Shown in pieces: positions 1-7,057 of a DNA stretch of 45,971 nt. The translations under genes were made by a program, and so were the position numbers. Location: positions 1 to 45,971 of IMG/VR virus record IMGVR_UViG_3300045974_000154; one strand, written 5' to 3'. The notes beneath the pieces are model-generated. The model worked only from the letters and a program-made list of their open reading frames with translations. It had not been told where the DNA came from and ran no database searches. Each line of letters starts with the position of its first letter. Positions within the stretch are counted from its first letter, which is position 1. This DNA is from a virus.

Positions 1-127
1 CACCACCACCACCGCCACCCCGAAGGCACGCCCCGTGAAGCGCGCTGCGCTCAACGCCCACGCGATGAAGGCGCTCGGCATCCTCGTCGTGACTGAGACG
101 AGCATGGTCGAGGACTGGAACGCGGCG
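1..127. repeat. Terminal direct repeat, left copy (assembly overlap)
   Basis: Bases 1-127 match 45845-45971 base for base. A perfect repeat of exactly 127 bases at contig ends is what a de Bruijn assembler with k = 127 leaves when it closes a circle. The molecule is therefore circular or circularly permuted, about 45,844 bp long. A genuine short terminal repeat is less likely because the repeat begins and ends inside a coding sequence. Confidence 0.93.
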
Positions 128-718
128 CAGGACTTGCGTGCCCGCGTCGCCTTCGACGCGTACGCGTTGAGCCAGGGCTGGGCGGGCAAGGCGAAGACCG
201 GCGTTGAGATCGCGAAGATGCTCGGCACGAGCAAGGGCAACGTGAGCGCGCTCACCCGCGCCGGAGCGATCCTGAACCGGGCGGGTGCGGGCGCACAGGG
301 CATCGGCAGCAAGGCCGTGACCGTCTGCCAGAACATGAATGCAGGGCAGACGGCGCACCTCGACGCGCTCACGGCGGGCGCGCTCGTGAAGGCCGTCGAG
401 AAGACCTACGCCGCTGCGCTCGCGGGCAAGGCGACGAGCCAGGGTCGTTCGGCCAGTACGGCGGGCAAGGGCAAGGGCACCACGGGCAAGGGCAAGGCGG
501 GCACCACGGGCGCGACCGTCCCGGTCGAGACGACGGACGCGGGGCGCGCGACGAGCGCGCTCGGCTCGCTCCGGGCGATCAAGTCCGAGGGCCTCGCGAC
601 CGTGGACGCGCCCACGCGTAAGGCGCTCGGCCTCGCGATGAAGTCGCTCACGGTCGAGGTCGCGCGCATCACGGCAGCGCTCGCGGTCGAGGACAAGACC
701 GGGCAGCCGGTCGCCTAG
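2..718 (+). CDS. HTH DNA-binding protein (5' end lies at the right edge, ATG at 45807)
   Basis: The frame is open at the left edge and continues from ATG 45807 at the other end of the circle, giving a 251-residue protein. The GTG at 35 is internal. The N-terminus has a Thr run and basic residues. A helix-turn-helix-like stretch (TGVEIAKMLGTSKGNVSALT) follows at about residues 80-100. A Gly/Lys/Thr-rich linker leads to a helical C-terminal segment. It is the first rightward gene after the repeat array, 94 nt downstream of a palindrome copy and behind the 45720 promoter, so it is a good candidate early regulator or partner of the palindrome. DNA binding is inferred from the motif; the exact function is unknown. 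Confidence 0.85.
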   Translation, partial: TTTTATPKARPVKRAALNAHAMKALGILVVTETSMVEDWNAAQDLRARVAFDAYALSQGWAGKAKTGVEIAKMLGTSKGNVSALTRAGAILNRAGAGAQGIGSKAVTVCQNMNAGQTAHLDALTAGALVKAVEKTYAAALAGKATSQGRSASTAGKGKGTTGKGKAGTTGATVPVETTDAGRATSALGSLRAIKSEGLATVDAPTRKALGLAMKSLTVEVARITAALAVEDKTGQPVA

Positions 719-733
719 CGCGCGGCGCACCAC

Positions 734-762
734 GCCCCGCCCGTGCACGCTGCGGGCGGGGC
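734..762 (+). terminator. Stem-loop terminator after the first gene
   Basis: GCCCCGCCCG at 734-743 pairs perfectly with CGGGCGGGGC at 753-762 around a 9-nt loop, 15 nt after the stop codon. There is no T-run. Confidence 0.65.
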
Positions 763-816
763 ATCGCCATGCCCGGGCACGGGCGCGCGTGCGCGTGACC
801 CGATGGACCCGAGGGC

Positions 817-831
817 GTTCAGAGTCTGAAC
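817..831. repeat. Palindrome site 1 (GTTCAGAGTCTGAAC)
   Basis: Exact 15-mer between the terminator at 734-762 and the promoter at 918-945, in a 320-nt stretch without a gene. Confidence 0.9.
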
Positions 832-839
832 CCACGGGC

Positions 840-873
840 GCAGGCGCCACGGCCTGTGATGGTGATGTCGGCG
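840..873 (+). repeat. Conserved CTGTGATGGTGATGTCGGCG element, copy 1
   Basis: A GCAGGCGCCACGG-like arm is followed by CTGTGATGGTGATGTCGGCG at 854-873. The same 20-mer recurs exactly at 3820-3839 and with three mismatches at 1834-1853. Here it lies 45 bp upstream of a TTGACA promoter. Confidence 0.6.
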
Positions 874-917
874 GTGGCGGTGGTGGCGGCGTGCCCTCCC
901 TGCCCACATACACCCAC

Positions 918-945
918 TTGACATAACACACAGACGTGATAGGAT
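918..945 (+). promoter_or_regulatory. Promoter, TTGACA-16-TAGGAT with extended -10
   Basis: TTGACA at 918-923, a 16-nt spacer, and TAGGAT at 940-945 preceded by TGA. It shares the CAGAYGTGATA block with the promoters at 3869 and 10324. A GGAACC/GGTTCC hairpin (946-962) would lie at the 5' end of the transcript. Confidence 0.75.
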
Positions 946-1000
946 GGAACCTGAAAGGTTCCACCGCGAGAGGCACCCAGCACCACCTCACATCCACGGC

Positions 1001-1015
1001 GTTCAGAGTCTGAAC
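1001..1015. repeat. Palindrome site 2
   Basis: Exact 15-mer, 22 nt before the ATG at 1038 and just upstream of the GGAAGGCACC ribosome site. Confidence 0.9.
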
Positions 1016-1037
1016 CCAGCACCGGAAGGCACCCACC

Positions 1038-1307
1038 ATGAAGATCCATCTGCACACCCCGACCGGACGGACCTACTGCGGAGCACCCGCACCCGAGGAC
1101 CGCGTACACGGCTGGACCGCGTGGCTGAACGAGGCGACCTGCCTCGCTTGCGTGGGCACGCTGGCGTCGGTCACGGTCCAGCGCCACGAGAACGGCAACC
1201 CCGAGTGCGACACGTGGCGCGTGGTGCTCGCCGACGGGACGACGGGGCCGTGGGTCGCGTCCGACCGCCCGACCGTCGCGCTGCGGCCCATCGTCCACCT
1301 CGTGTGA
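1038..1307 (+). CDS. Small Cys/His protein, possible zinc finger
   Basis: 89 residues, unknown function. C14 in TYCG and the pair C35/C38 in ATCLAC, with nearby histidines, suggest a metal site, but the spacing fits no classical finger. The start is supported by GGAAGGCACCCACC-ATG, a ribosome-site pattern repeated before several early genes. It is the first gene behind the 918 promoter and palindrome site 2. Its stop overlaps the next start (TGATG). Confidence 0.75.
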   Translation: MKIHLHTPTGRTYCGAPAPEDRVHGWTAWLNEATCLACVGTLASVTVQRHENGNPECDTWRVVLADGTTGPWVASDRPTVALRPIVHLV

Positions 1308-1450
1308 TGGGCGCGCCCTTGCCCCTGCGCTGGGCGTGCCCGAAGTGCGAGAAGACCTACGGAACGGAGTGGGGACTCCGCATCCACCTGGACCTGGCAC
1401 ACGACCAGGCCACTCCCATTCAGAGTCTGAACCGAAAGGCAGCGAGATGA
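1307..1450 (+). CDS. 47-residue C2H2 zinc-finger protein
   Basis: Consists almost entirely of one classical finger: CPKC, twelve residues, H, four residues, H (C-x2-C-x12-H-x4-H). The start overlaps the previous stop and the stop overlaps the next start, so it sits inside a translationally coupled chain. Palindrome site 3 lies in its 3' end and encodes IQSLN, while also occupying the leader of the next gene. A DNA- or RNA-binding role is inferred from the finger. Confidence 0.7.
   Translation: MGAPLPLRWACPKCEKTYGTEWGLRIHLDLAHDQATPIQSLNRKAAR
1418..1432. repeat. Palindrome site 3
   Basis: ATTCAGAGTCTGAAC, in frame as IQSLN in the upstream gene and 14 nt before the ATG at 1447. Confidence 0.9.
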
Positions 1451-1557
1451 GCAACGTCCGAGTGATCCACCCCGAGGTCGAGGACAAGCCGGGCTACCCG
1501 CCCGTGCTCGACGACGACCTGGCCGAGATGCTCTCCGAGATCCCGTGGGCGTTCTGA
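1447..1557 (+). CDS. Small acidic protein, 36 residues
   Basis: Begins MSNVRVIHPEVEDKPGY and ends SEIPWAF. Acidic, no recognised domain. The start is supported by GAAAGGCAGCGAG before the ATG and by overlap with the preceding TGA; its own stop overlaps the next ATG at 1557. Function unknown. Confidence 0.55.
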   Translation: MSNVRVIHPEVEDKPGYPPVLDDDLAEMLSEIPWAF

Positions 1558-1817
1558 TGTCGCCCCTGCTCACGTGGGCGACGCTCTCGCTCACGTTCCT
1601 TCTTTCTGTCGTGCTCGTGCGCCACATCGGCGACGCGTGCGACTACGTGCTCGATGCACTCCACAACCAGCCGTCGCTGGAGTGGGACGGTTCAGACTCT
1701 GAACCCCCCGAGGAGTACCCGCACTACGAGTACGACGATGCCTTCTTCGCTGAGGAGTGGGCTGAACTCCAGGCGATCCTGAACGACGAGGCGAGAGACG
1801 AGGAGGACCACCGTTAG
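1557..1817 (+). CDS. Small membrane protein with acidic tail
   Basis: 86 residues. One hydrophobic helix at about residues 3-22 (LLTWATLSLTFLLSVVLV) is followed by a strongly acidic, Tyr-rich C-terminal tail. Palindrome site 4 is in frame, encoding SDSEP in the soluble part. The start overlaps the preceding stop. Probably anchored in the host membrane with the tail in the cytoplasm. No family recognised. Confidence 0.7.
   Translation: MSPLLTWATLSLTFLLSVVLVRHIGDACDYVLDALHNQPSLEWDGSDSEPPEEYPHYEYDDAFFAEEWAELQAILNDEARDEEDHR
1690..1704. repeat. Palindrome site 4 (C-centred on +)
   Basis: GTTCAGACTCTGAAC inside the membrane-protein gene, encoding SDSEP. Confidence 0.9.
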
Positions 1818-1819
1818 GC

Positions 1820-1853
1820 GCAGCCGCGCTCGGCTGTGATGGAAACGTCGGCG
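1820..1853 (+). repeat. Conserved CTGTGATGG..CGTCGGCG element, copy 2
   Basis: CTGTGATGGAAACGTCGGCG at 1834-1853, directly abutting palindrome site 5. Related to 854-873 and 3820-3839. Confidence 0.5.
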
Positions 1854-1868
1854 ATTCAGAGTCTGAAC
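1854..1868. repeat. Palindrome site 5
   Basis: ATTCAGAGTCTGAAC, 21 nt before the ATG at 1890. Confidence 0.9.
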
Positions 1869-1889
1869 ACAACCCCGAAGGAGCACGTC

Positions 1890-2342
1890 ATGACGATTCA
1901 CTACACCTCCACCGCACACGCAACCGGCTACCACCTCTCCGCGTGTGGGAGGTCGGTCTTCTGCCTGAACCTCACCGACAACCGGCGCAGAGTGACGTGC
2001 CTGAAGTGCCGGGGCACCTACGCGTTCCGGGGCATCACGCCGGAGTCGGCTGTCGTGGAGTCGACGAGGACTCGCACGGCGGACGCCTCCACTCAGGCGA
2101 TCGTCGAGGACATCTTCTCGGCCCTGAACGAGTGGGCTGAGGAAGCCGGGCATTGCTCCTCGTACGACGAGGCCGTGGAGGTGGCGCAGGTCGCCGCCCA
2201 CAAGTACGGCGTCATCGTGCCCGAGCGCGAGATGGTGTGGAGCATCAGCCTGCACGGGTACGAGGTCCGTGCCGCCACGTCTCAGGCAGCCCTGGAGAAG
2301 ATCAAGGAGAACATCGGCGAATACATCACCATCTACGGCTGA
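1890..2342 (+). CDS. Unknown protein with CxxC pair
   Basis: 150 residues. The N-terminal third has single cysteines and a CLKC pair near residue 35, consistent with a small metal-binding knuckle. The C-terminal two thirds is predicted helical with a short beta stretch (VWSISLHGYEVRAATSQAAL). The ATG at 1890 is chosen over upstream in-frame starts because CGAAGGAGCACGTC precedes it and palindrome site 5 sits just before that. The last 10 nt overlap the convergent HNH gene. Function not recognised. Confidence 0.8.
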   Translation: MTIHYTSTAHATGYHLSACGRSVFCLNLTDNRRRVTCLKCRGTYAFRGITPESAVVESTRTRTADASTQAIVEDIFSALNEWAEEAGHCSSYDEAVEVAQVAAHKYGVIVPEREMVWSISLHGYEVRAATSQAALEKIKENIGEYITIYG

Positions 2343-2734
2343 CGCTTCCTGGCTCGGTCGCACTCGCGACAGCGCCGGAATCCGTCCGCTCTGACGATGG
2401 TGTTCTCGGCGTCGTACGGGTGTCCTTGTGGGCATTCCGTACGACGCCGGGCGTCGTGGTCCTGCCGTTCCGTGTTCACCGATGCGGTGACGGCTTCGAG
2501 GTGCGCCGGGTTGGTGCACGAGCGGACCCGACACAGGTGGTCGATCTGCAACCCCTCGGGGATCGGCCCCACGTAGTGCGCGTAGGACACCCGGTGTGCC
2601 ATCTCCAGGCCACGTCCGGGTCCGACGCGATGCCTCCCGTATCCGTTGCGGGAGAGCGTGCCCTGCCACAGCCAGCACCCGTTGTCGTCGACCTTGACGA
2701 GCCGACGGAACCTGGCTTCCTCTGCACGATTCAC
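2333..2734 (-). CDS. HNH endonuclease, probable free-standing homing enzyme
   Basis: 133 residues. The nuclease core is AHRVSYAHYVGPIPEG...IDHLCRVRSCTNPAHLEAVT, with the HNH His-Asn-His residues, plus an N-terminal CWLWQGT strand and a C-terminal ECPQGHPYD/CRRCREC-type zinc knuckle. This is the architecture common in phage HNH homing endonucleases. It lies on the minus strand inside an otherwise all-plus gene block, as expected of a mobile gene. The start is GTG at 2734 with only a weak ribosome site. DNA nicking or cleavage is inferred from the family. Confidence 0.85.
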   Translation of the reverse strand: MNRAEEARFRRLVKVDDNGCWLWQGTLSRNGYGRHRVGPGRGLEMAHRVSYAHYVGPIPEGLQIDHLCRVRSCTNPAHLEAVTASVNTERQDHDARRRTECPQGHPYDAENTIVRADGFRRCRECDRARKRQP

Positions 2735-2751
2735 ACCGGAAGGCTACTCAC

Positions 2752-3801
2752 ATGGACAAGGACAAGGGCTTCTCGAAGCAGTCGAAGGAGATCATCGCCG
2801 AACTCGAAGACTACGGCTGGACGTTCCGGCTGTCCGAGAACGGGCACGCGATCGGGCGAGCACCCGATGGGAAGACGACGACATCGGTCCCGAAGCGGCT
2901 GTCGCTCGCCAACCGCTCGCAGCAGAACGCTGAGGCTGCGCTGAAGGCGTGGCGCAGAGTGGTGGACGAGGCGGCGCAGGCTTCGGGACTACGCGCCGTG
3001 GTGGATGCGCTGCGAGAAGGCGACGACCCGGTGATCGACGGGGTACTCGCGCGTGCTGCGCTGAAGCACGGCAAGGAGGCGCTGGACCTGACGCGTTCAG
3101 ACTCTGAACCCGACTACACACCCGAGGCTGCTGCTGCCGCACGGGTGGTGGCATCGCGCCGACCGTGGCGTGCTCGTGTCTCCACGTCCCGTGAGAAGTC
3201 GACGGCGGACGAGTACGAGTCGGGTGCGGTGGTGATCGTCACCTACACGGACGGGACGACGGCGTTCGAGTGCGCTCTGCCTGGTTGCGGCTGGCTGGAT
3301 GCGAACAGTCCTCGCTCGGTGGCGCAGCACTACGCCTCCCATGTCCGCAAGGGGGAGGCCGAGTCGGCGAACAAGGAGAAGCGCGTCCCGATCGCGAAGG
3401 ACGTGCCCATCGACCCGGAGACGATCGGGCACCGTGAGGTGCACACGTACACGCCGACGGAGCGGCTGGTGAAGGCGCTGATGGAGGCGTTGGCCGAGGC
3501 GGGCACGTCTGACCCGATGGGGCTGGCGTACGCGGCGCTGCGGTGGATGCACGAGCGCCCCGACCTGCCCGACCCGGAGACGCGCCTGTCCGCTCCCCTG
3601 ACGCCGGAGGACATCATCGCTCGCATCCGGCTGCTCGTGGGTGGTCGCGACCTGGCGCTGGAGGCGAGCCACGAGGCGCTGCTGATCGAGGCGTTCGACC
3701 TGCGGAACGACGTGCGACGCCTGGAGCGTGAGTGCGAGCGGCTGGCCGACGTGCTCTCGACGCTGGGCGAGATGGCCGCTGGCGAGGCGAAGCGGTCCTG
3801 A
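2752..3801 (+). CDS. Large early protein with C2H2-like finger
   Basis: 349 residues. The centre holds C-x4-C, thirteen residues, then H-x3-H (FECALPGCGW...AQHYASHV, about residues 165-190), a zinc-finger-like site. Charged helices flank it and the C-terminus (RNDVRRLERECERLADVLSTL) could form a coiled coil. The start is supported by CGGAAGGCTACTCAC-ATG. Palindrome site 6 is in frame at residues 116-120 (SDSEP). No enzymatic motif is seen; a nucleic-acid-binding role is inferred. Confidence 0.8.
   Translation: MDKDKGFSKQSKEIIAELEDYGWTFRLSENGHAIGRAPDGKTTTSVPKRLSLANRSQQNAEAALKAWRRVVDEAAQASGLRAVVDALREGDDPVIDGVLARAALKHGKEALDLTRSDSEPDYTPEAAAAARVVASRRPWRARVSTSREKSTADEYESGAVVIVTYTDGTTAFECALPGCGWLDANSPRSVAQHYASHVRKGEAESANKEKRVPIAKDVPIDPETIGHREVHTYTPTERLVKALMEALAEAGTSDPMGLAYAALRWMHERPDLPDPETRLSAPLTPEDIIARIRLLVGGRDLALEASHEALLIEAFDLRNDVRRLERECERLADVLSTLGEMAAGEAKRS
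3095..3109. repeat. Palindrome site 6 (C-centred on +)
   Basis: GTTCAGACTCTGAAC within the 2752-3801 gene, encoding SDSEP. Confidence 0.9.
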
Positions 3802-3803
3802 CG

Positions 3804-3859
3804 GAGCAGGCGCGACGGGCTGTGATGGTGATGTCGGCGATTCCCGTCGCGCCCTGCTC
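3804..3859 (+). terminator. Long stem-loop with conserved loop (element copy 3)
   Basis: GAGCAGGCGCGACGGG (3804-3819) pairs with CCCGTCGCGCCCTGCTC (3843-3859) with a single bulge. The loop contains CTGTGATGGTGATGTCGGCG, identical to 854-873. It sits 2 nt after a stop codon and 9 nt before a promoter, so it likely terminates the upstream unit. The loop conservation hints at an added role. Confidence 0.7.
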
Positions 3860-3868
3860 TACACCCCC

Positions 3869-3896
3869 TTGACATAAGGGACAGATGTGATAGACT
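3869..3896 (+). promoter_or_regulatory. Promoter, TTGACA-16-TAGACT with extended -10
   Basis: TTGACA 3869-3874 and TAGACT 3891-3896 preceded by TGTGA. It shares the block ACAGATGTGATA with the promoter at 10324-10351 and TTGACATAA with that at 918. Confidence 0.75.
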
Positions 3897-3957
3897 TCTC
3901 TTAGTTGGGACACCTATGCCCCAGCGACTCCCACCCACTCACGGAAGGCACCAGCCC

Positions 3958-5064
3958 ATGTCCATGACCGAGACGGAGACACCCGTTCAGAGTCTGAACG
4001 ACCAGGTCGCGGTGAGGATCACCGACGCCCTGCTGTCCAACGCCACGCTGTCCGACCCCGACACCGGGAGCGTCGTGCTCTACCCGGCGTCCTGGCACAG
4101 CGCCTACCGGGACGCCCTGACCGCGAACATGCCCGGCATCGTCGCTGGCGTGGCCCGTTCCTACCTCCCCGCCAGCGGCACGAGCGTCCCCGAGGGACCG
4201 CCCGAGACTGTCGGGCGCTACCTCTGCGTGGCGTGGGGGGCGGGCTACCGCGACACGTTCGCCGAGTTCGGCACCCACTACCAGCGCGCCATCGGTCGCT
4301 GGTGGCTCGACAACCGCGCCCAGTTCCACGACTGGATCACCGGGGCGGAGACCACCGAGTCGACGGTTCAGAGTCTGAACATCGACGAGTTCGGCCCGGA
4401 CGAGGTCATCCCCGTCGGTACGATCGTCCGCGTCCTGCCCAACGCGACCACGGACAGCGGTGGGGGCGTCTACTGGGGAGCCGTGACGCTCGCTGAGGTG
4501 GCGTCGTTCGACGCGACCGGCCCCGACGTGTACCTCCTTCGCCTGGAGGGCGGGTCGGGCCAGCACAACCAGACGGTCGGGCGTCGCTTCCTGCGCCGCA
4601 ACATCGACACGGAGGCCCCGGTCGCGTTCATCCCCGACGTGGTGCCGCAGGCGGAGTACGACTCCATCCAGGCCGAGTTGGTGGCGGAGCGCGCCGCTCA
4701 CCGGGCCACCCGCCAGCGGTACATCGACGAGGCGCAGCGCCTGTCGGACATCGCGAACCGCGTGGCTGAGGAGAACGACCTCTGTCACAAGTACGACGAG
4801 TTCGTCGAGGAGGTCAACGGCGTCAACACCGTCGTCATCCTCCAGCCCCGAGCGCAGGACGCCACGTTCTCGGCCACCCGGCGCGTCCGGGTCACCACCT
4901 GGGTGACGCAGACGGGCACGTACTCCGGCACCGAGGGTGACGAGCCGGAGGAGGACGACTTCACCTGGGAGTCGATCGACGGCTACCAGGTCCGCGACGC
5001 GGTCGAGGGCGACTACGACGTGGACGAGGACGACTCGGAGGACTTCGAGTACGAGGAAGACTGA
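3958..5064 (+). CDS. Unknown early protein, related at its C-terminus to the next gene
   Basis: 368 residues, starting at ATG 3958 behind GGAAGGCACCAGCCC; the ATG at 3916 lacks a ribosome site. Two palindrome copies lie in frame as VQSLN near residues 10-14 and 137-141. Near residue 275 the segment EENDLCHKYDEFVEEVN precedes a beta-rich stretch RVRVTTWVTQTG, resembling ENGLCGVYDKVMAKSDD...VEVSWYVEV in the 5142 gene. The tail is extremely acidic (runs of Asp/Glu). No known domain recognised; probably abundant early given its own promoter. Confidence 0.85.
   Translation: MSMTETETPVQSLNDQVAVRITDALLSNATLSDPDTGSVVLYPASWHSAYRDALTANMPGIVAGVARSYLPASGTSVPEGPPETVGRYLCVAWGAGYRDTFAEFGTHYQRAIGRWWLDNRAQFHDWITGAETTESTVQSLNIDEFGPDEVIPVGTIVRVLPNATTDSGGGVYWGAVTLAEVASFDATGPDVYLLRLEGGSGQHNQTVGRRFLRRNIDTEAPVAFIPDVVPQAEYDSIQAELVAERAAHRATRQRYIDEAQRLSDIANRVAEENDLCHKYDEFVEEVNGVNTVVILQPRAQDATFSATRRVRVTTWVTQTGTYSGTEGDEPEEDDFTWESIDGYQVRDAVEGDYDVDEDDSEDFEYEED
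3985..3999. repeat. Palindrome site 7
   Basis: Exact 15-mer, in frame as VQSLN, 28 nt into the 3958 gene. Confidence 0.9.
4366..4380. repeat. Palindrome site 8
   Basis: Exact 15-mer, in frame as VQSLN in the middle of the 3958 gene. Confidence 0.9.
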
Positions 5065-5113
5065 CGACCCTCGCGGTCACGGCAGGGGCGCGACTGTCCA
5101 ACGCGCATCCATC

Positions 5114-5128
5114 ATTCAGAGTCTGAAC
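5114..5128. repeat. Palindrome site 9
   Basis: ATTCAGAGTCTGAAC, 13 nt before the ATG at 5142, abutting GGAAGGCACCACC. Confidence 0.9.
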
Positions 5129-5141
5129 GGAAGGCACCACC

Positions 5142-6623
5142 ATGACCAGCACCATGACCGAGAACATGAGCCCTGCCCGTCCCACCGATGGGGACTGGAT
5201 CCCCGATGTGGACGCCGTGATCGCCGTCGTCCCCAGCGAGCGTCCGCTCTACTTCCGCGACAACGCCCGTGGCACGCTGCGGGAGCACACCTCCGCGATG
5301 GGGGTGGCCCGACCGACCTCGGTGCGGGTCATGTCCAGGGAGAACAACACCGACCCCACCAACGGGGCGTACAACGCGTCGGGCAACCTCCGTGTCCGCT
5401 GGACCGGGGCGTCCGGCACCGTCTACGAGACGTGGGCGTTCGTCTCCGAGTTCGTGAACCCGAACGAGCCTGCCGTGGGCGGCTACGACTTCTCGACGTT
5501 CCGCCGCACGGTCGAGGCGTGGGTGCGGGGCACCACCCTCAACCGCAGCGGTGGCGGCGTGATCGCTCACCGTGGTGACCTCCGGGACACGAAGGTCCAG
5601 TCCATCGTGGACGCGGCTGTCGCTGTCGCCCAGGGCTACCTGGATGGCACCCGCTACGGCTCGGAGCGCGAGGTCGGCTCGGCGCTGTGGGCCGAGGTCG
5701 CCCGCCTCTCCAACGAGCGTTCGGTGGCGTGGGCGCGGAACTACACGTCGGACCCGATCGCCTGCGACCAGATGGGTGCGTACCTGCACTCGCTGGAGCC
5801 GACGATCGCGGCGCTGCCCAGGGTTCAGAGTCTGAACGGCATCCCGCCGCGTGACGAGCCGTGGGAGCAGACGACCGTGCCGTTCGGCGCGTGGGACATC
5901 CTGGACGGCTCGCTCGTCCTGGTGACCGAGGTGCACAGCGACTCCTCGATCACGTACCTGAGCGCGGGGGGCACCAGCCGGGCGCTCCCCGACAACGAGC
6001 ACCTGCGTCGCATCACGGGGGCGACCCCGCTGCGTCCGAACCGCAACCAGCCCGACTCGCTCAACATCACGACGGACGAGAAGGTCTACTGGGCGACGGG
6101 GCGTGCCCCGTACCTGGAGGGCGGCATCCCCCGGATGCGCGTCGCCATGACGCCGAACACCCGCGACTCCCGTGGGTACATCACCTTCCGCTACCTGGTG
6201 GTGGACATGGGCGCTCTCGCCCCGAAGCCGCCGAAGGTGGACCCGGTGGTCGAGATCGACGGCGTGAAGTACGTCCCGCTCGCCGTCATCGAGAAGGACA
6301 TCGAGACCATGAAGACGGTCATCCACAAGGGCGCGGACGAGAACGGCCTGTGCGGCGTGTACGACAAGGTCATGGCGAAGTCCGACGACGCCACCGACTT
6401 CCTGAAGATGGGCGGTCGCCCGAAGCGCCGCGTCGTCCGCATGAACCGCAACGTGGAGGTGTCCTGGTACGTCGAGGTCGTCGCCTCCAGCGATGACGAT
6501 GCGCGCGCCCAGGCTCTCGACTCGTCGGCCACCATCGGTGCCGTTCCCAGCCCGACCTTCGCTGGGGTCGGCGGCTTCCGCAGCCGTGCTGGCGAGATCA
6601 CGGTGACCGAGGTCGCTTCCTGA
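5142..6623 (+). CDS. Unknown early protein, partial paralogue of the 3958 gene
   Basis: 493 residues. The N-terminal half contains RPLYFRDNARGTLREHTS and beta-rich stretches (VRWTGASGTVYETWAFVSEFV). The middle has EKVYWATGRAPYLEGG. The C-terminal module (ENGLCGVYDKVMAKSDD, then RNVEVSWYVEVVASSDDDA) matches the layout of the 3958 gene. Palindrome site 10 is in frame as VQSLN near residue 230. A strong GC-rich hairpin follows the stop. No family recognised; the conserved ENxLCxxYD stretch with one cysteine is the best handle for a search. Confidence 0.85.
   Translation: MTSTMTENMSPARPTDGDWIPDVDAVIAVVPSERPLYFRDNARGTLREHTSAMGVARPTSVRVMSRENNTDPTNGAYNASGNLRVRWTGASGTVYETWAFVSEFVNPNEPAVGGYDFSTFRRTVEAWVRGTTLNRSGGGVIAHRGDLRDTKVQSIVDAAVAVAQGYLDGTRYGSEREVGSALWAEVARLSNERSVAWARNYTSDPIACDQMGAYLHSLEPTIAALPRVQSLNGIPPRDEPWEQTTVPFGAWDILDGSLVLVTEVHSDSSITYLSAGGTSRALPDNEHLRRITGATPLRPNRNQPDSLNITTDEKVYWATGRAPYLEGGIPRMRVAMTPNTRDSRGYITFRYLVVDMGALAPKPPKVDPVVEIDGVKYVPLAVIEKDIETMKTVIHKGADENGLCGVYDKVMAKSDDATDFLKMGGRPKRRVVRMNRNVEVSWYVEVVASSDDDARAQALDSSATIGAVPSPTFAGVGGFRSRAGEITVTEVAS
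5823..5837. repeat. Palindrome site 10
   Basis: Exact 15-mer, in frame as VQSLN in the 5142 gene. Confidence 0.9.
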
Positions 6624-6636
6624 TCGACACAGACGC

Positions 6637-6676
6637 CCAGGGGGGCGGCTGGTTGGTGCCTTCCCCGCCCCCCTGG
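6637..6676 (+). terminator. Stem-loop terminator
   Basis: CCAGGGGGGCGG (6637-6648) pairs with CCGCCCCCCTGG (6665-6676), 13 nt after the stop of the 5142 gene. No T-run. Confidence 0.75.
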
Positions 6677-6726
6677 TGCACCACGCACGACCCCATCGCA
6701 CGACACATCCAACCGAAGGGAACACC

Positions 6727-6960
6727 ATGTCCATCACCGTCGCACCCGGCAAGACCGCTCTGTCCGCAGCCGAGGCAGCCCTGATCGTCGAGGGCCTGGA
6801 GGCGGGCGCTCGTGAGCAGGCTCGCATGGCGGCGGACGCCCAGCGTCTCGGCTACTCGGCCCAGGCCCGGGAGTTCACCCTGAAGGCGGCGTCGTTCCAG
6901 TCGCTCGCCCGCACCGCCCGCTCCGTGCGGATCAGCAAGATCACCGTCCGCCACTCGTGA
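6727..6960 (+). CDS. Small helical protein
   Basis: 77 residues, predicted mostly helical (AAEAALIVEGLEAGAREQAR...), with a basic C-terminus. Start chosen at ATG 6727 behind CGAAGGGAACACC. It is bracketed by terminator-like hairpins at 6637-6676 and 6967-7000, so it may be expressed by read-through as a short unit. No family recognised. Confidence 0.75.
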   Translation: MSITVAPGKTALSAAEAALIVEGLEAGAREQARMAADAQRLGYSAQAREFTLKAASFQSLARTARSVRISKITVRHS

Positions 6961-6966
6961 GGCACA

Positions 6967-7000
6967 GGGCACGGGAGTTGACAGACTGGCTCCCGTGCCC
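6967..7000 (+). terminator. Stem-loop whose loop carries TTGACA
   Basis: GGGCACGGGAG (6967-6977) pairs perfectly with CTCCCGTGCCC (6990-7000). The 12-nt loop is TTGACAGACTGG. It follows the 6727 gene by 6 nt and overlaps the promoter region of the next unit. Confidence 0.75.
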
Positions 7001-7017
7001 TACACGCGTGATACGAT
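6978..7017 (+). promoter_or_regulatory. Probable promoter with extended -10 GTGATACGAT
   Basis: CGTGATACGAT (TACGAT 7012-7017) matches the extended -10 of the promoters at 918 and 3869. TTGACA at 6978-6983 lies 28 nt upstream, too far for this -10. At 17 nt spacing it would use the weak TACACG at 7001. Either way a start lies between the hairpin and the next gene. Confidence 0.5.
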
Positions 7018-7027
7018 GGACTCGTTC

Positions 7028-7042
7028 GTTCAGAGTCTGAAT
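7028..7042. repeat. Palindrome site 11
   Basis: GTTCAGAGTCTGAAT, 15 nt before the ATG at 7058 and just downstream of the putative transcription start. Confidence 0.9.
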
Positions 7043-7057
7043 GCGGAGGGAGAAGCC

